Shown one piece after another: positions 22,828-33,574 of a stretch of 64,000 bases of DNA (its first letter is position 1; every line of letters starts with the position of its first letter). The stretch is from positions 12,844,501-12,908,500 of the forward strand of contig CM056734.1 in assembly GCA_029844215.1 (NCBI GenBank), written 5' to 3'. Source of the DNA: Przewalskia tangutica (lineage: Eukaryota; Streptophyta; Magnoliopsida; Solanales; Solanaceae). Below the pieces are notes generated by a model. It saw only the letters and a list, made by a program, of their open reading frames with translations. It made no database searches and was not told the DNA's origin. Both the position numbers and the translations under genes were made by a program.

Positions 22828-23150
22828 CCCATGCTAATGTAAGTCGCTATTCTCTCTCTCTCTTTTTAACTTATTATTTTCGGTTCTCAATCATTTGCGT
22901 GTCCTTTTCGATCTATCTATCTTTTAAATTGGGAATATCTGACATTTCAGCTTTCATCACATCAAAGGCCAAGTGCTTAACTGAAATGACGACGTACCAA
23001 CCACCACGTGTAAAAGATAGATAGGTATTTATACGAAGTTCAAAATATTACAAATATATCTCCATAATTATGTATAATACGCACAGATCAAGATATCGCT
23101 TTGTCAAAAAGTGCTACTTCTAATTTGTTACTCCCACAGCCCAATTTATA
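22828..23150. other. Spacer, no gene seen
   Basis: AT-rich DNA with a CT run at 22853-22864. No motif or repeat boundary supports a feature. Confidence 0.4.
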
Positions 23151-23540
23151 CTCACTCCATTTCATTTGACATAAAATTTAAAAAATAAATAAATTTTTTT
23201 AAAATTTATGATTTAAAATAAATTTTAAATATTTATCTGGTTATAAATTATTTTATTAAAGGTAATGCTAGTTCTTACTGTTCATTATGATATAAATATA
23301 CCACATTAATTCGTTATGTATGGATGATGAGATTACATTGATACATAGCCAATTCCAATAGACTTATTAGAGGATACCATTGGCGTGCATCTATTTGGAA
23401 TTGAACCTACGAATTCACCAATTATAAGTTGGACGCTTTAACCATTTAGCCAGTTAAAGTTAAGTTATTTATAGTTATAGAAATGTAACATTATTTTTAA
23501 TTAAATACGAAAGAATGTCAATAAATTAGGACAAAAATGA
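23151..23540. mobile_element. Stowaway-like MITE interrupted by plastid DNA
   Basis: The left arm starts CTCACTCCATTTCATTTGACA after a TA at 23149-23150. The right arm ends 'gtcaataaattaggacaaaa' before a TA at 23541-23542. Together they match a Stowaway MITE of the 'CTCCCTCCGTTTCATTTTA' type. Between them (about 23262-23455) sits a plastid-derived segment. The right TA is shared with the next MITE. Confidence 0.55.
23262..23455 (-). other. Nuclear plastid DNA (NUPT): trnI-CAU and rpl23 flank
   Basis: The minus strand reads as plastid trnI-CAU (GGCTAAATGGTTAAAGCG, then GGTGAATTCGTAGGTTCAAT), followed by the plastid spacer toward rpl23 ('aataagtctattggaattgg', 'tctcatcatccatacataac', 'aacagtaagaactagcat'). 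The anticodon region reads TTAT where plastid DNA has TCAT, and other bases have drifted, so the tRNA is a pseudogene. Identification rests on recall of the conserved inverted-repeat region of angiosperm plastomes. Confidence 0.85.
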
Positions 23541-23542
23541 TA

Positions 23543-23835
23543 CTTCCTCAATCTTATAATAAGTGTTATCTTAGCAAAAAACACACATATTAAGAAATCA
23601 ATAATGTAATGTGAAGTATACCACATTACCCCTATATAATTAAAATAATTTTTTTTCCTCTTGATTAGAGCATGCACAAGTAGTAAATATTTTTACATTG
23701 GAAATTCAACACTATCAAGTTACTAAGGGTAGTTTTAAAAAAAATTAATCAATTTATGTCTTGATATTCTAAAATGACATTTATTATGGGATAAATTTTT
23801 TGGCTAAGATGACACTTTTTATAGGATGAAGGGAG
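23543..23835. mobile_element. Stowaway MITE
   Basis: A 293-bp element with TA on both sides (23541-23542, 23836-23837). The ends pair: CTTCCTCAATCTTATAATAA on the left and the reverse of 'ttataggatgaagggag' on the right, with inner 'aagtgttatcttagc' matching 'ggctaagatgacactt'. Non-coding. Confidence 0.85.
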
Positions 23836-24022
23836 TATATTATATTAAAAAATGCTTATAAAATCAGGCAAGATCAACAAATCTACGTGATTTGGTAGGT
23901 GGACACGTGAGTAGCATCAGTATCTAAGCATATAGTGATAGTATTTGACATCCTAAATTTAAAGGATTTGGGGAAGCTAAATCTGTCATCTTCCGGTATT
24001 CCGAATAATACTCATGATCAAA

Positions 24023-24240
24023 CCCGCAAGGTAGTTAAGTTGGTGGAGTAGGAGAGTGCGGGATCGAAAGGTCACGAGTTCGATTTCCCCTGCCAACACA
24101 TTCTTGGTTGATGCATCGCACGTGACATCAGTGTGGTTTATCTGGTAGCCGATTTGCATGCTATTATGTCAGTCCGAGGGTTTACCCAGTGCGCACTTAT
24201 AAAAAAGTAGCGGCTGCGGGTTCTCCCGTCATAAAAAAAA
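24023..24240 (+). mobile_element. tRNA-derived SINE, copy 1
   Basis: Begins ACCCGCAAGGTAGTTAAGTTGG (A-box region), has the B-box GGTCACGAGTTCGATTTCCC near 24070, and ends in 'tctcccgtcataaaaaaaa'. Near-identical 14-15-bp flanks (about 24008-24022 'atactcatgatcaaa' and 24241-24254 'atactctgatcaaa') are a target-site duplication that differs by one base. Same family as 27094-27301. Confidence 0.85.
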
Positions 24241-24399
24241 ATACTCTGATCAAATATATATTAACAAATATTTGTAATTTAATGTTTACTACTCTTGCTC
24301 GCGCATCAATTGAGTCCAATTAGTCACTAAATAAAAAAATATGATCGATTAGGAGACACAAACTAAATTTGCAAGAAAGTTTCTGATACTATTTAATAG

Positions 24400-24640
24400 A
24401 ATATTCACCAAATATTTTTACATTAATTGTATATCTCTTATTTTAGGTAGAATTGTATTTCTATTGTAATTAGGTCACCTATTTTAGATAGAATTATATT
24501 TCATATTGTAATTAGGTTCATTAGTTACCTAGTTTAGATATTTTTGTATTACTATATATAGTGTGCATTATTGATAAATAAAATCAAGGAACGTATTCCT
24601 TTAATATTAGTTAAGTACATCAAGTCTTTCTATAACAACA
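24400..24640 (+). repeat. Copia LTR-like relic
   Basis: The run 'ttattttaggtagaattgta', the twice-repeated 'attgtaattaggt', and 'ctatatatagtgtgcattat' followed by 'gataaataaaatcaaggaac' resemble the promoter and 3' end of a short plant Copia LTR. No partner LTR or coding sequence lies nearby. The boundaries are approximate. Confidence 0.4.
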
Positions 24641-25064
24641 CCGTTTGATCCAATTTTTTTTACAGTTATAGAGAATGACTGTTATACACCTATAATAAGA
24701 TTTGACATTTAAATAATAGTTGGCTGTTATAGACAAAAAAAATGCATAAAATCTATTTTTTTATTTTTTGATGTTATAAAAATACAATATTATTTAAATT
24801 TTAAATATCAGAGATATGCATACTTTACTAACTAAACATTAAAGAAAGGTAATACATTTTCAATAAATGCACAATTGAATGTGTCTCTAAGGGACATATT
24901 TTAAATATACTTAAAAATTAAATTCTTTCGAGATTGATGGAGGTAATTTACAATTGTAGCTTGTTTAAAAAAGATTAGAAGGAAATCAAGGAATTAAATA
25001 TTTATCTCTTTGCTTGCTCTAAAGAATAGAATTCCTACTCTTTATTCACAAAAATTGCATGTTA

Positions 25065-25307
25065 CTCCCTCCGGATAAAAAATAGTGTGCACTTGGCCTT
25101 TATTTTTTGGTTAAAAAAAAATCTCCACTTATCAAATCATGAAAGAATTAACTTTATTTTTTCAGATTTGTCTTATTAAGTGTTACATGACCAAATCTCA
25201 ATACATATTTAATTAAGGGAATTTTAGTCAAATTATCTATTTTTATCTAGAAATTAATATTATTTTTAAAAGGTGTGCAATTAGACACTCTGTTTATCCG
25301 GATGGAG
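25065..25307. mobile_element. Stowaway MITE, second family
   Basis: A 243-bp element with TA duplications at 25063-25064 and 25308-25309. Its terminal repeats are CTCCCTCCGGATAAAAAATA on the left and the reverse of 'tgtttatccggatggag' on the right. The interior is AT-rich and non-coding. Confidence 0.85.
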
Positions 25308-25309
25308 TA

Positions 25310-26395
25310 TTATTTCACTCTTCTCAACTACATTAATTATGTCTTGTACATATAGCGTACTTGAATATCAATTTACTTTGTAAATCTCTAAGAAATTCTA
25401 CCATTAGGCTTTAGCACCCGTAAGCAACACACGGGGGCATGAATTCCTTAAGAATGTTGAGTACATGACTATTGATGTCACCATTTACTATGTTTTCTTT
25501 TATATTTTTCAAAACAGTTTCTAAACTTGTCAATATGAATTAACACTTATTGGCTGAGATGCATGTTGGCATGTTGCAGAAAAAAATAAGGGCGATCATT
25601 ATAGCCAAAGCGTGGACCAATTCCTTTTCTTGTTTCTCCTTTTAATATATGACTTGATGGAAATCAAAAGTTCAAAGAAAAAGCGCTGTTAAAATGTAGC
25701 AGATCTAGAGAATAGCCTACGGGGTTCATGAAATTCAGTAACTTTTATTAGAAAAAATGAAAGGGTCCCTCTCGAAAACAAAGATTTGAAATGGTCAATA
25801 ATTTACTGAGTATTCGATATAACGCACGCATTCGTGAACAAAGCAGTGCAGACGAAGTAACAAGAATATCTCCGACAATCGGTCTATTTCCATCAGCCGG
25901 CCGGGGAAGCGAGAAGTTTGGGATATGTTGTATCTCAGAAGGAAGTATTCCTGATAGATCACGAAGAACTCTCTTTTTTTACTTTGCAAGGAATTGTTGC
26001 TATCTTAGAGAAAAAGGGTTCGGTAGGTCAATTAAACCCTATTAATTTAGCTAGAGTTGTATGTATTTATATGAAAAAAATATATATACATGTAATAAGA
26101 TCATACCGACACTAATTAATCTTGAATTTTGGCCAAAAGATCTAACCCCCCTTTTTTCCTATTTTCTTTTTCAAGAAGAAGAATCAGTCTTCCTTCATAA
26201 TACTTAATCATTAGTTCAATCAGAACATTGAAAAAAGATTTAAAAAAAGATGAAGAAACTTGGTTAACAATAATCATCTCAAATTTATTAGACCAACAGC
26301 ATGAAATCTATGTATCGTCAATCATATACAGATGATCCATATATGGAACTGAATTGAAACTATAGTATAATTATAAATGGTGTAATAATATTAAA
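25310..26395. other. Intergenic; one unrecognised open stretch
   Basis: About 1.1 kb without a recognised gene. The segment 25790-26045 is open in more than one frame on the plus strand and less AT-rich than its surroundings. It has no ATG-led protein I can match, so it may be a gene fragment of unknown origin. The rest is AT-rich. Confidence 0.4.
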
Positions 26396-26638
26396 TCAAT
26401 TCTTTTGGGCGTTTTTTTGGCACTTGTCTTTAATCCACTGAAAGCCAGAAGAAGTACCTTCTTTCACCTTCTTCATGCTAGTTGAAGCCACTGCCTTTGT
26501 TTTTTCTCCCATCTTTTTTGCTGCTCCTCCGCCGGCACCCAATGAAATACCTTTTTTGGTCTCTTTGGTATATGATTCTGTATTGTAGTCCCACTGATCA
26601 GCCCATGTTGAATTCTCATATGCACTTTTCCTCTCCAT
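26396..26638 (-). CDS. Small lysine-rich plant protein, 80 aa, function unknown
   Basis: From the ATG at 26638-26636 the protein begins MERKSAYENSTWADQWDYNT and ends in TGA at 26398-26396. It has an aromatic/acidic N-terminal motif (YENSTWADQWD), a glycine-rich middle (GAGGGAAKKMG) and a basic C-terminal part (SGFQWIKDKCQKNAQKN). No signal peptide or membrane segment is visible. The length and the YxNSTWADQWD motif are as I recall from short uncharacterised plant proteins, so it is called real. An acceptor-like 'tctgtgatcaaag' context just upstream means a 5' exon cannot be excluded. It stands alone between MITEs and a SINE. Confidence 0.7.
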   Translation of the reverse strand: MERKSAYENSTWADQWDYNTESYTKETKKGISLGAGGGAAKKMGEKTKAVASTSMKKVKEGTSSGFQWIKDKCQKNAQKN

Positions 26639-26639
26639 A

Positions 26640-27077
26640 TCTTTTTTGTTCAATTTCTTCTGTGATCAAAGATGAGAATTTTGAGTTAAAGAGAGAGTAA
26701 GAGGAAGATGTCCACAAGTAATCACAAATTTCGTGAGAAAACAGACTAGATATAACCTATGCGAAATGTTCTATAAGCAGCTAAAGTCAAGTATTATACT
26801 AAATTAATTATCTAGTGCAAGTACCAAATTCTCCCTGCCAAATTGAGAAACTACATTTGAACAACTTAATTTTGGACCAAGAAGAAAAGGAAAAGAATAC
26901 TCCAAATAAAAAAAATATACTATATAAAAATACTTTTTTCTGTATTTGTTCCAAGTGAAACTGTTTAAACTTTAGGTAACATAAATGTATCATAGTTTTG
27001 CTTTATATATTATTAAAGCATGAATAAATATGTGTTGTTAGGACAGTGTGGTAAATAGACAGAGCATGGAGCTAGTC
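26640..27077. other. Upstream flank of the small gene, no gene seen
   Basis: AT-rich DNA on the 5' side of the 80-aa minus-strand gene, up to the SINE target duplication. No feature recognised. Confidence 0.4.
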
Positions 27078-27093
27078 AGCAACAAAGCACCTA

Positions 27094-27301
27094 ACCCGCA
27101 AGGGTAGCCAAGTTGGTGTAGCAGTAGAGCGCGGGATCGCAAGGTCACGAGTTCGATCCCCTGCATAAACCTTCTTGGTTGAGTCTGTCACACATGACTT
27201 GCCAAGTGTGGTTTACATGGCTGACGTGGTTTGCGCTGCGTCGATCCGGGTTTCTGCTGTCTTGACTCGAAAGAGTAGCTGCGGGTCGCCTTCGAACAAA
27301 A
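27094..27301 (+). mobile_element. tRNA-derived SINE, copy 2, perfect TSD
   Basis: Starts ACCCGCAAGGGTAGCCAAGT (A-box), with B-box GGTCACGAGTTCGATCCCC near 27144-27162. It ends 'gggtcgccttcgaacaaaa'. It is flanked by a perfect 16-bp target duplication AGCAACAAAGCACCTA at 27078-27093 and 27302-27317. Same family as 24023-24240. Confidence 0.92.
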
Positions 27302-27729
27302 AGCAACAAAGCACCTAGAATGCAGATTGATGACAATATGTTTGACTGTAACAAACTGATTCACAAAGCCCACGCTTTTTTGGCCGAACGAATGTATACA
27401 ATCTGCAGGCACGTACGAATCTTTCGTGTTAAATTTCCTATACTGCTTCTACTTATTTTTTCCCGTCATTTGACATTTCCGCCAATGACTTTGTTCTTGT
27501 TCTGTGTCAGAGGAATTCTGTTGCTCCTCTATTTTTTCTTTCATTCTTTTTTTTTTCCAATTCACCTGTTTATTCTAATCTCTAGTCAATTGTACCAACA
27601 AAGCCAGCCCTCTTATTTGAATTCTCGACAAAATGATTAATTAAGTGAATCACCAAATAAAAGGTTGAAATACAGCGCCGGTACTAGTAAACCACAACTT
27701 TCAAATATCAATACTTTCGAGTTCTCCCA

Positions 27730-28060
27730 TATCGGTGGGATAAATGGTCTTTGATCTCCTTACAAGTCTTGAACAATCCTCCTCCCTTTAAGCTAGCTTT
27801 TAGGATTGAGTTAAGCCCAAGATTCATTTTTTACATGATATCAGATCCATTCCAATTATTTGTTCACAAATATTGGGCCCCAAATTATATTATTCACGCT
27901 CTCAGTTAACAAGGTCTGGGCGTGCGAGGAGGGTTAAGAGTCTCACATCGAATATGAAATGGAACACATATTCTTTATATGGACTTGAACAATCATCACC
28001 CTACAAGTTAGTTTTTGGGGTTGAGTTATGCCCAAGATCCATTCTTTATCATAACTTTTG
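27730..28060 (+). repeat. Two degenerate copies of an LTR/TRIM-end-like repeat
   Basis: 'cttgaacaatcctcctccc' then 'gattgagttaagcccaagat' near 27767-27830 is echoed by 'cttgaacaatcatcaccct' then 'gttgagttatgcccaagatc' near 27985-28040. The second copy also has the common 'agagtctcacatcgaa' start (27938). This is a widespread plant repeat type; the exact family was not identified. Confidence 0.5.
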
Positions 28061-28480
28061 CAAAAAATTCTGACTTCTTTGCTTTTCCTTTTCTTTTCGT
28101 ATTTGGGACTTGGTAAATGCATGTTTGAAATTAGAGAGGCTTTCATTTCATTTGTCAAAACTGCAATTGCTTGAAATTGGAGCAGCACAACGACCAATTA
28201 TGATGAATATTTTTCTTGCAGAAACCGAAATGGGATATATATTGGGGGCAGGGGATATCTATTTTACAATATCCATTAGAAAAAGGAAGAAATATTAGGA
28301 GTCACAAAAAATAAAGAACTCGTGTAACGAAGTTCTTTCCTCCAAAAGTTAAACCACAGTAGGTCAAAGCTTGGTAAGTGTAGAGCGTGTTAAATGCGCA
28401 TTTTATGGTTCCAAAAAATAAACTTTGCTAAAGACTAAAATGGATATATAAAATAAGATAGGCTTGGATATTTGGCATAC

Positions 28481-29202
28481 CATAGTCGCGAAGCAAACTA
28501 GCTTCCACCTCAGTGTTATCGAACCACATAGTAATCTGAGTTCTTGCGTTCCAGTCAAACTGCAAATTGTCCATTCAATTTAAAAGATCGTCCTGGTTTA
28601 AGCATGAAAGGTGTTCGAGTTAAAGACACCTCTACCTGTCTTTCCTGATCTTCATCTTGAGCAAGTTTCTTTGCACTCTCTATCCAAGGTCCTAGAAGGA
28701 ATCCATCATGGCATCCTAAAAGCGTATCCATATCTTCCACAAGGCCTAGAAACTTTTGGCTAAGGTGTGCAACATTGTGCAGATTACCCAATTCATCTGA
28801 TTGTATAACATCTAAGAATAATTCATTTGCATACTTTGCCAAAGCTTGTCTTATCGGGTCTATGAGATCATACCTGAGAAGAGTGAGAGGTACAAACTGC
28901 TATCATGAAAAAAAGACATATAAAGAAGGAAACTTAAGAGGACCATCATATTAGACCTGTAAGTACTGCTGTCAGATAGTTGATTTCCACTATCCAGGAA
29001 AAGTTTTAGTGCATGTATAACTTCTGAAGTTGAATACCAATTGTGATGTTTATCATAGGAATCATTTGCTTCTTCCAGAACAGCTCCTGTTAAATATCGT
29101 TTTCCATATTGTTCATGGATATCGTTTAGTACTTATTTGCGGTGTTGAAATGGACTTCGGGTCAACATCTGGAAATGCGACAATAACATCTCTATTTTTA
29201 TC
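28481..29202 (-). pseudogene. Alpha-N-acetylglucosaminidase (NAGLU) gene fragment
   Basis: Three consecutive exons of a plant NAGLU-type glycosidase keep their splice borders: 28957-29202, 28636-28873 and 28481-28559. Readable stretches include LFLDSGNQLSDSSTYR, SQKFLGLVEDMDTLLGCHDG, GPWIESAKKLAQDEDQERQ and FDWNARTQITMWFDNTEVEA. The family trims terminal GlcNAc in lysosome or vacuole. The first exon has a frame disruption near 29105-29135. Both the N-terminal catalytic part and the last exon (starting after the DYG codon) are absent nearby, so only a middle-to-late piece remains. Introns are retained, so it arose by DNA duplication, not retroposition. Confidence 0.85.
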
Positions 29203-30224
29203 CTGCACCAGAATCACAAAGGAAATGATTAACGTAAAAAATTACTAGTTACCTTGTAACATAATAGGCTAGGAATGTATGATGCTAAGAATGGACTTTC
29301 TGGTATTTTGGAGTTCAATGCAGGTTCTTGTCTTGGCAGCACAAGCATGTAGTTTATATCTTGGCAGCACAAGCATGCACACTTGGTACCAGTGAAAAGT
29401 CAAAGTTAATAACTGAAAGAAATAATACATTGATTATTCTCATTAATGAAAGGGGGTATATATATAATTTAATATTTCCATAATAGGAAAATTCTTTTCA
29501 TATTCTACTCCTAAAACCATATTCTATTTGGAGACTAACTATACAATTATGGTAAGAGTACAATACTAATTATATTACAATATTTACATTACATAAGTGG
29601 ACCCACACGGGGCAGAGCTATTGGGCCGAGACGGGCTGCCGAGAGCCATTGGGCCAAGGCCTTCAATATACATACAATATACATGTATATCATGTATATT
29701 TAACAATAACCATCTTGTATGTTATGTACAGAAGAAGTTCCAACAAATGCATAAATTTAGTGGAGGACAAGAGAATGAAAATGACAATAACCAAATGAGT
29801 TTATTGGTAATTTTCTATTACTGGTAGCATTACTTCAGTTAGAATTTCAATACTGAAATGAGGCATATACAAGGCATTCCTTAAAGGGCAACTAATAACC
29901 ATGTTGTCTTGGCAATACTGCCCAAACATACAAAATGGAACTACCCAACTTGATTTATCTCCATTGAACTACCAGTTTGCAGCCATTTAGAATTAGAGGA
30001 GATTACCATGCTCAAGAGATTCTATTGTTTTTGACATGACATTACTTTTCGCCTTTTCTTTATTAGCAATTTATACCATCCTAATTATATCCATACTCTT
30101 GTCATGAATGATCTGTCCAAACCAGTTTCCTTCCGATCGCCAGTATGAGCATACTTGAAATACCGACCTAACATATCAGTAATAAAGGAGATGGTATCAT
30201 ATTTCAAATGCAAACAATGCTTCC
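29203..30224. other. Intergenic, no gene seen
   Basis: About 1 kb of AT-rich DNA. A short direct repeat ('cttggcagcacaagcatg', 29331 and 29361) and a GC-rich patch (29603-29660) are the only notable points. Confidence 0.4.
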
Positions 30225-30382
30225 TGATAGAGAATTATTCTCCATATATTATGTAATTAGAATTTTGATGTAATTATGAAAATTAGATATCGTAATACAA
30301 TTAGGATTTGTACTTGTAAACAACTATATATATTGTATCAATGAGAAGCCCCTCCAATCAAGGAGAATTACACTATTTTACA
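30225..30382 (+). repeat. Probable 5' LTR of the old Copia element
   Basis: A 158-bp TG...CA unit with 'caactatatatattgtatca' as a TATA-like region. It is followed by TGATATAAAGAGTC, a decayed version of the TGGTATCAGAGC initiator-Met primer site typical of Copia. A gag remnant follows at 30488. A matching 3' LTR was not found, so the left boundary is inferred. Confidence 0.5.
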
Positions 30383-30487
30383 TGATATAAAGAGTCAAAT
30401 CCTAAACACTCTTCTTACCACCCTTGTTCGCCCCCCCCCCCCAACCCTATTTTTTCCTTCTCTTGAACCACCGAAAACTGCCCCCTC

Positions 30488-31511
30488 ATGGCTACTCACG
30501 AATCTACCGAGGGTTCCTCCTCTAACCCCGACGTCACATATTCTCCTCCTCCCTCCTCCTCTTCTACCTCCTTTCATCCGGCCTTCGCCGTAACAAATAT
30601 CAAGAACTTTACCCCTTTGGTTCTTGATCAAGAGGATGGAAAATACTCATCGTGAGTTAAATTATTTCAAATACATGCTTGTGCATACAACGTCCTTGAT
30701 CACATCGATGCCACCACACCTCGTCCACCCGACGTCGACAACCCGACGTGGAAGCTGCTAGATGCAATTATTAAACAATGGATATATGACACAATCTCCA
30801 AAGATTTACTTCATACTATTATGAAGACATGTGCTACGACTCACGAATTATGGACATGACTAGAGGAATTCTTTCAAGACAACAAACATACACGCGTAGT
30901 CTATTTGGAGGAATAATTTAACAACACCCATCTTGAATACTTTGCCAACATGTCAGACTATTGTAAACAACTAAAATTGGTTGCCGAATAATTGTCCGAC
31001 GTTGACACTCCGATTTCCGAAACAAATATGGTTTTACAATTCATCAATGGTTTGTCGAAGGGTGCGACACACTTGCGACGATGATCCAACAAGTGGATCC
31101 CCTCCCTAGCTTCAACAAAGCCCGATCACAATTGTTATTGGAAGAGACTAGACGAGCCAAACAGGACGAACACAATTAACAAGCATTGGCGGTTGACGTA
31201 CCGCAAACCGCCACCACACCCGTTGGTCCACAACACAACATGGACCACCACCCTCAACGTGGTGGCCGAGGAGGCAGAAGAGGCTATGGTTGTGGGAATC
31301 GAGGCAGCGACCGAGGGAAGGGTCGTGGCGGTAACTCCAGGTCCAGTGGACAGTCACGACCGGACCAACAACATCAGACCTACCTATCTCGGCCCAACCA
31401 ACAAGAAATTCCTACCTGACGCATGTCTCTCTACCCGAGTCGGACTACATTCTTATGAATTCTGATTTGCCCAACAATGCCTAGTATATGTACACGAGTG
31501 CCACATCCCAC
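30488..31511 (+). pseudogene. Copia gag remnant (left part)
   Basis: Starts with ATG at 30488. Readable in shifted frames: TNIKNFTPLVLDQEDGKYSS, WKLLDAIIKQWIYDTISKDL, LEYFANMSDYCKQLKLVAE and MVLQFINGLSKGATHL. This is the order of a Copia gag (UBN2-type) domain, followed by an Arg/Gly-rich tail (GGRGGRRGYGCGNRGSDRGK). Stops include TGA at 30653-30655 and 30857-30859, both at expected Trp codons. The reading is cut at 31511 by the insertion of a Ty3 element and resumes at about 55667. Confidence 0.85.
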
Positions 31512-33019
31512 TGATCGGTGTATTTTATATACACTTTTTGAGTCTTTTTTAATTAGTATTTTACTCATTTTATTTATGTTTAGTATAGTATTAGGGTCGT
31601 TTTCCTTTCTTTTGTGTCACAGCGGTCATAAATGGAAAAATGACGAAAAGGAGAGGAAATGAGCATAAATGAGATGAAATTGCACACAAAAAGGGCCAAG
31701 AAATGAAGTCTAAGTTTCGAATTATAGGAGATCCGACGAAGTCCGGACGGAAAAATGACGACAAACAGAATCCGCTAAAACGTCACGAGCGGCGCTGGCG
31801 GCCAGCGCGCGCCAAATCTTGAGAGTCCCGAGAGTTGCTGAATTTGTGTAGCCTTCTGATCTGCGGTAGCGCCGACGCGGGATTTATGAAGTTTGGGCCG
31901 AATTTGACATGTTTTCAGAATCCTAAAGGGATTATTTTTCCTACCTAAAGGGATAACTTTTCCTACCTAAAGGGATAACTTTTCCTACCTTAAAACTCTT
32001 ACCTAAAAGGATTCTAATAACTTTTCCTACTTACAAATCCTTAACCCTTCACCTAAAGGATTTTTTGGCTATAAATACTCTACATCATTAGAAGAATTAT
32101 TCATTCTCCATTTCACCATTCACCATTCTACATCCATCCTTCCACCAATCCATCTTGTAAATATTCCACAACACAACCCTTGGATGCTTGGCTTGGAGAC
32201 TCATTCTTAAGTATTTTCTTTTCTTTTCTTTTCTTTATTTCAGTTTTGTATGATGAACTTTGAATTAGTTCTTGTATCAATGGCTAGGAACTAATTCCTC
32301 TATGGCTTTCCATGTTGAATCTCTAGAAACTTATGTTATGATTTAATGCATGCTTATGGTTATTCTTCTTCTTGTTGAGATCTATCCAATATTTGAATTG
32401 AATGCTTGGTAGTTAATTGACAACTAATTATCACTATATGATTTCTAATCAGACTCCGAAAGGAGGGGATTGTGAATATGCTGTAAGTTGGGTAGACATT
32501 CTTGGAATGAGGATGAAAATACCTCAATTATTTATGTAGCGTTAATGAGAGGCTTAAAAATCCTAATTTTGCGCATGGTGCGTGACGGTTAACTAGGTTT
32601 TTGTTCTTAATCCTCCTATAGAGTTATCCTTATCACCGAAAGGTAGGTAAAGTGCAATACTGGGGTTGAATGTTTATATAACCCTAACGGGAGTATAAAA
32701 CGATTTCGTAAACCTGCTTTCTCCAAAAGAAGAAGACCATAAGTTATTGCATTAATAAGTAACATAAGCGGATAGTGAGGAGACGTGGAAGCCCTATTCT
32801 CATCACCACTGAAGTAAACCCTTATAGTTAAATAGCTTTTATAATTCTTAGTTATAAACAACAAATCCAAATATCAATTTACCAAATAGATACCAAAAGA
32901 TAGATAGTTGGTAATTGAACCCTAATCCTTGTGGACGATATTCGGTCTTATCAAGACTATACTACTTGTCACGATAACGTGCACTTGCGTTTAAAGTGTG
33001 TGCATCTTTTCGCGCATCA
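31512..33019 (+). repeat. 5' LTR of the Athila-like element
   Basis: 1508 bp, starts TGATCGGTGTATTTTATATA and ends CTTTTCGCGCATCA. It contains tandem 'cctacctaaagggataactttt' units (31937-31993) upstream of a TATA-like 'ggctataaatactctac' (32068). It is nearly identical to 54151-55661, with most differences inside GC-rich patches. Confidence 0.9.
31921..32085 (+). promoter_or_regulatory. LTR promoter region with tandem upstream units
   Basis: Three to four copies of a roughly 22-bp unit ('cctacctaaagggataactt') precede a TATA box (GGCTATAAATACTC). The same arrangement recurs in the 3' LTR (54564-54725). Typical placement of LTR enhancer repeats in front of the U3 core promoter; function inferred. 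Confidence 0.55.
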
Positions 33020-33202
33020 AGTTTTTGGCGCCGTTGCCGGGGATTAGGCATAGTTCAATATCAATTTTATCTATTTTTAAATTCTAATTTGGTTTTTATT
33101 TTTGTTTCTTTAAATTATTTATTTTATTTTCTTTTGAAAAAAAAAAAACAAGTGTGCCGTGATTCGTTATTGGTTTTGATTCATCTCAGGGATCCTTAAG
33201 AC

Positions 33203-33574
33203 ATGAATTTCTACTGTCAATATGATCGAGCTCCAACCATAGAGGAAGAGAGGGAGGAATTGCGAGAGGCTATACTCAGTTTCACGAGGTACCAAAATCA
33301 GTTCATGGATGAAACGAGAATGGCCATGAAGAAGTTGGAAACGCAAATAGCAGAACTCGCGATCATATTCAACAGCGAAACGCAAGAAGAGCAATCTGCA
33401 CCTGGGGTAGGCAATGAGGAAACACAATGTCAGGCAATTGACCTGAAGGATGCCGAATCAGGGAAGAGAGAAAGTTCGCAGCAGCAGCAGCCGATGAAGC
33501 GGGCGCGGCCAAGGTCGAGACAGTGCGGGAGAGTGGCCGCGGCTGAAGAGCGAGGCGCGGCGCGTAACCCGTAA
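33203..33574 (+). CDS. Gag-like remnant ORF of the Athila-like element, 123 codons
   Basis: An open frame beginning MNFYCQYDRAPTIEEEREEL, with a helical, charged middle (TRMAMKKLETQIAELAII) resembling the coiled region that ends Athila-type gag proteins, then a Gln-rich and Arg-rich tail (QQQQPMKRARPRSRQCG). There is no zinc knuckle and no protease. It is the only open frame of the element and may be all that is left of gag. Translation is unproven. Confidence 0.45.
   Translation: MNFYCQYDRAPTIEEEREELREAILSFTRYQNQFMDETRMAMKKLETQIAELAIIFNSETQEEQSAPGVGNEETQCQAIDLKDAESGKRESSQQQQPMKRARPRSRQCGRVAAAEERGAARNP

Noticed and set aside
23388..23455. A tRNA-like sequence on the minus strand
   Set aside because: It is plastid trnI-CAU sequence with a changed anticodon base and mismatches, lying in a plastid-derived segment. 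Not called as a functional tRNA gene.
24023..24100. A and B box sequence resembling a nuclear tRNA gene
   Set aside because: It continues into a SINE body and an A-rich tail with flanking target duplications, and does not close a cloverleaf acceptor stem.
25795..26115. Three overlapping open frames that could be a gene exon
   Set aside because: No ATG-led frame, no convincing splice sites and no recognised similarity; kept only as a note in the intergenic entry.
31193..31465. Overlapping open frames after the Copia gag
   Set aside because: They are shifted readings of the Arg/Gly-rich gag tail of the broken Copia, not separate genes.
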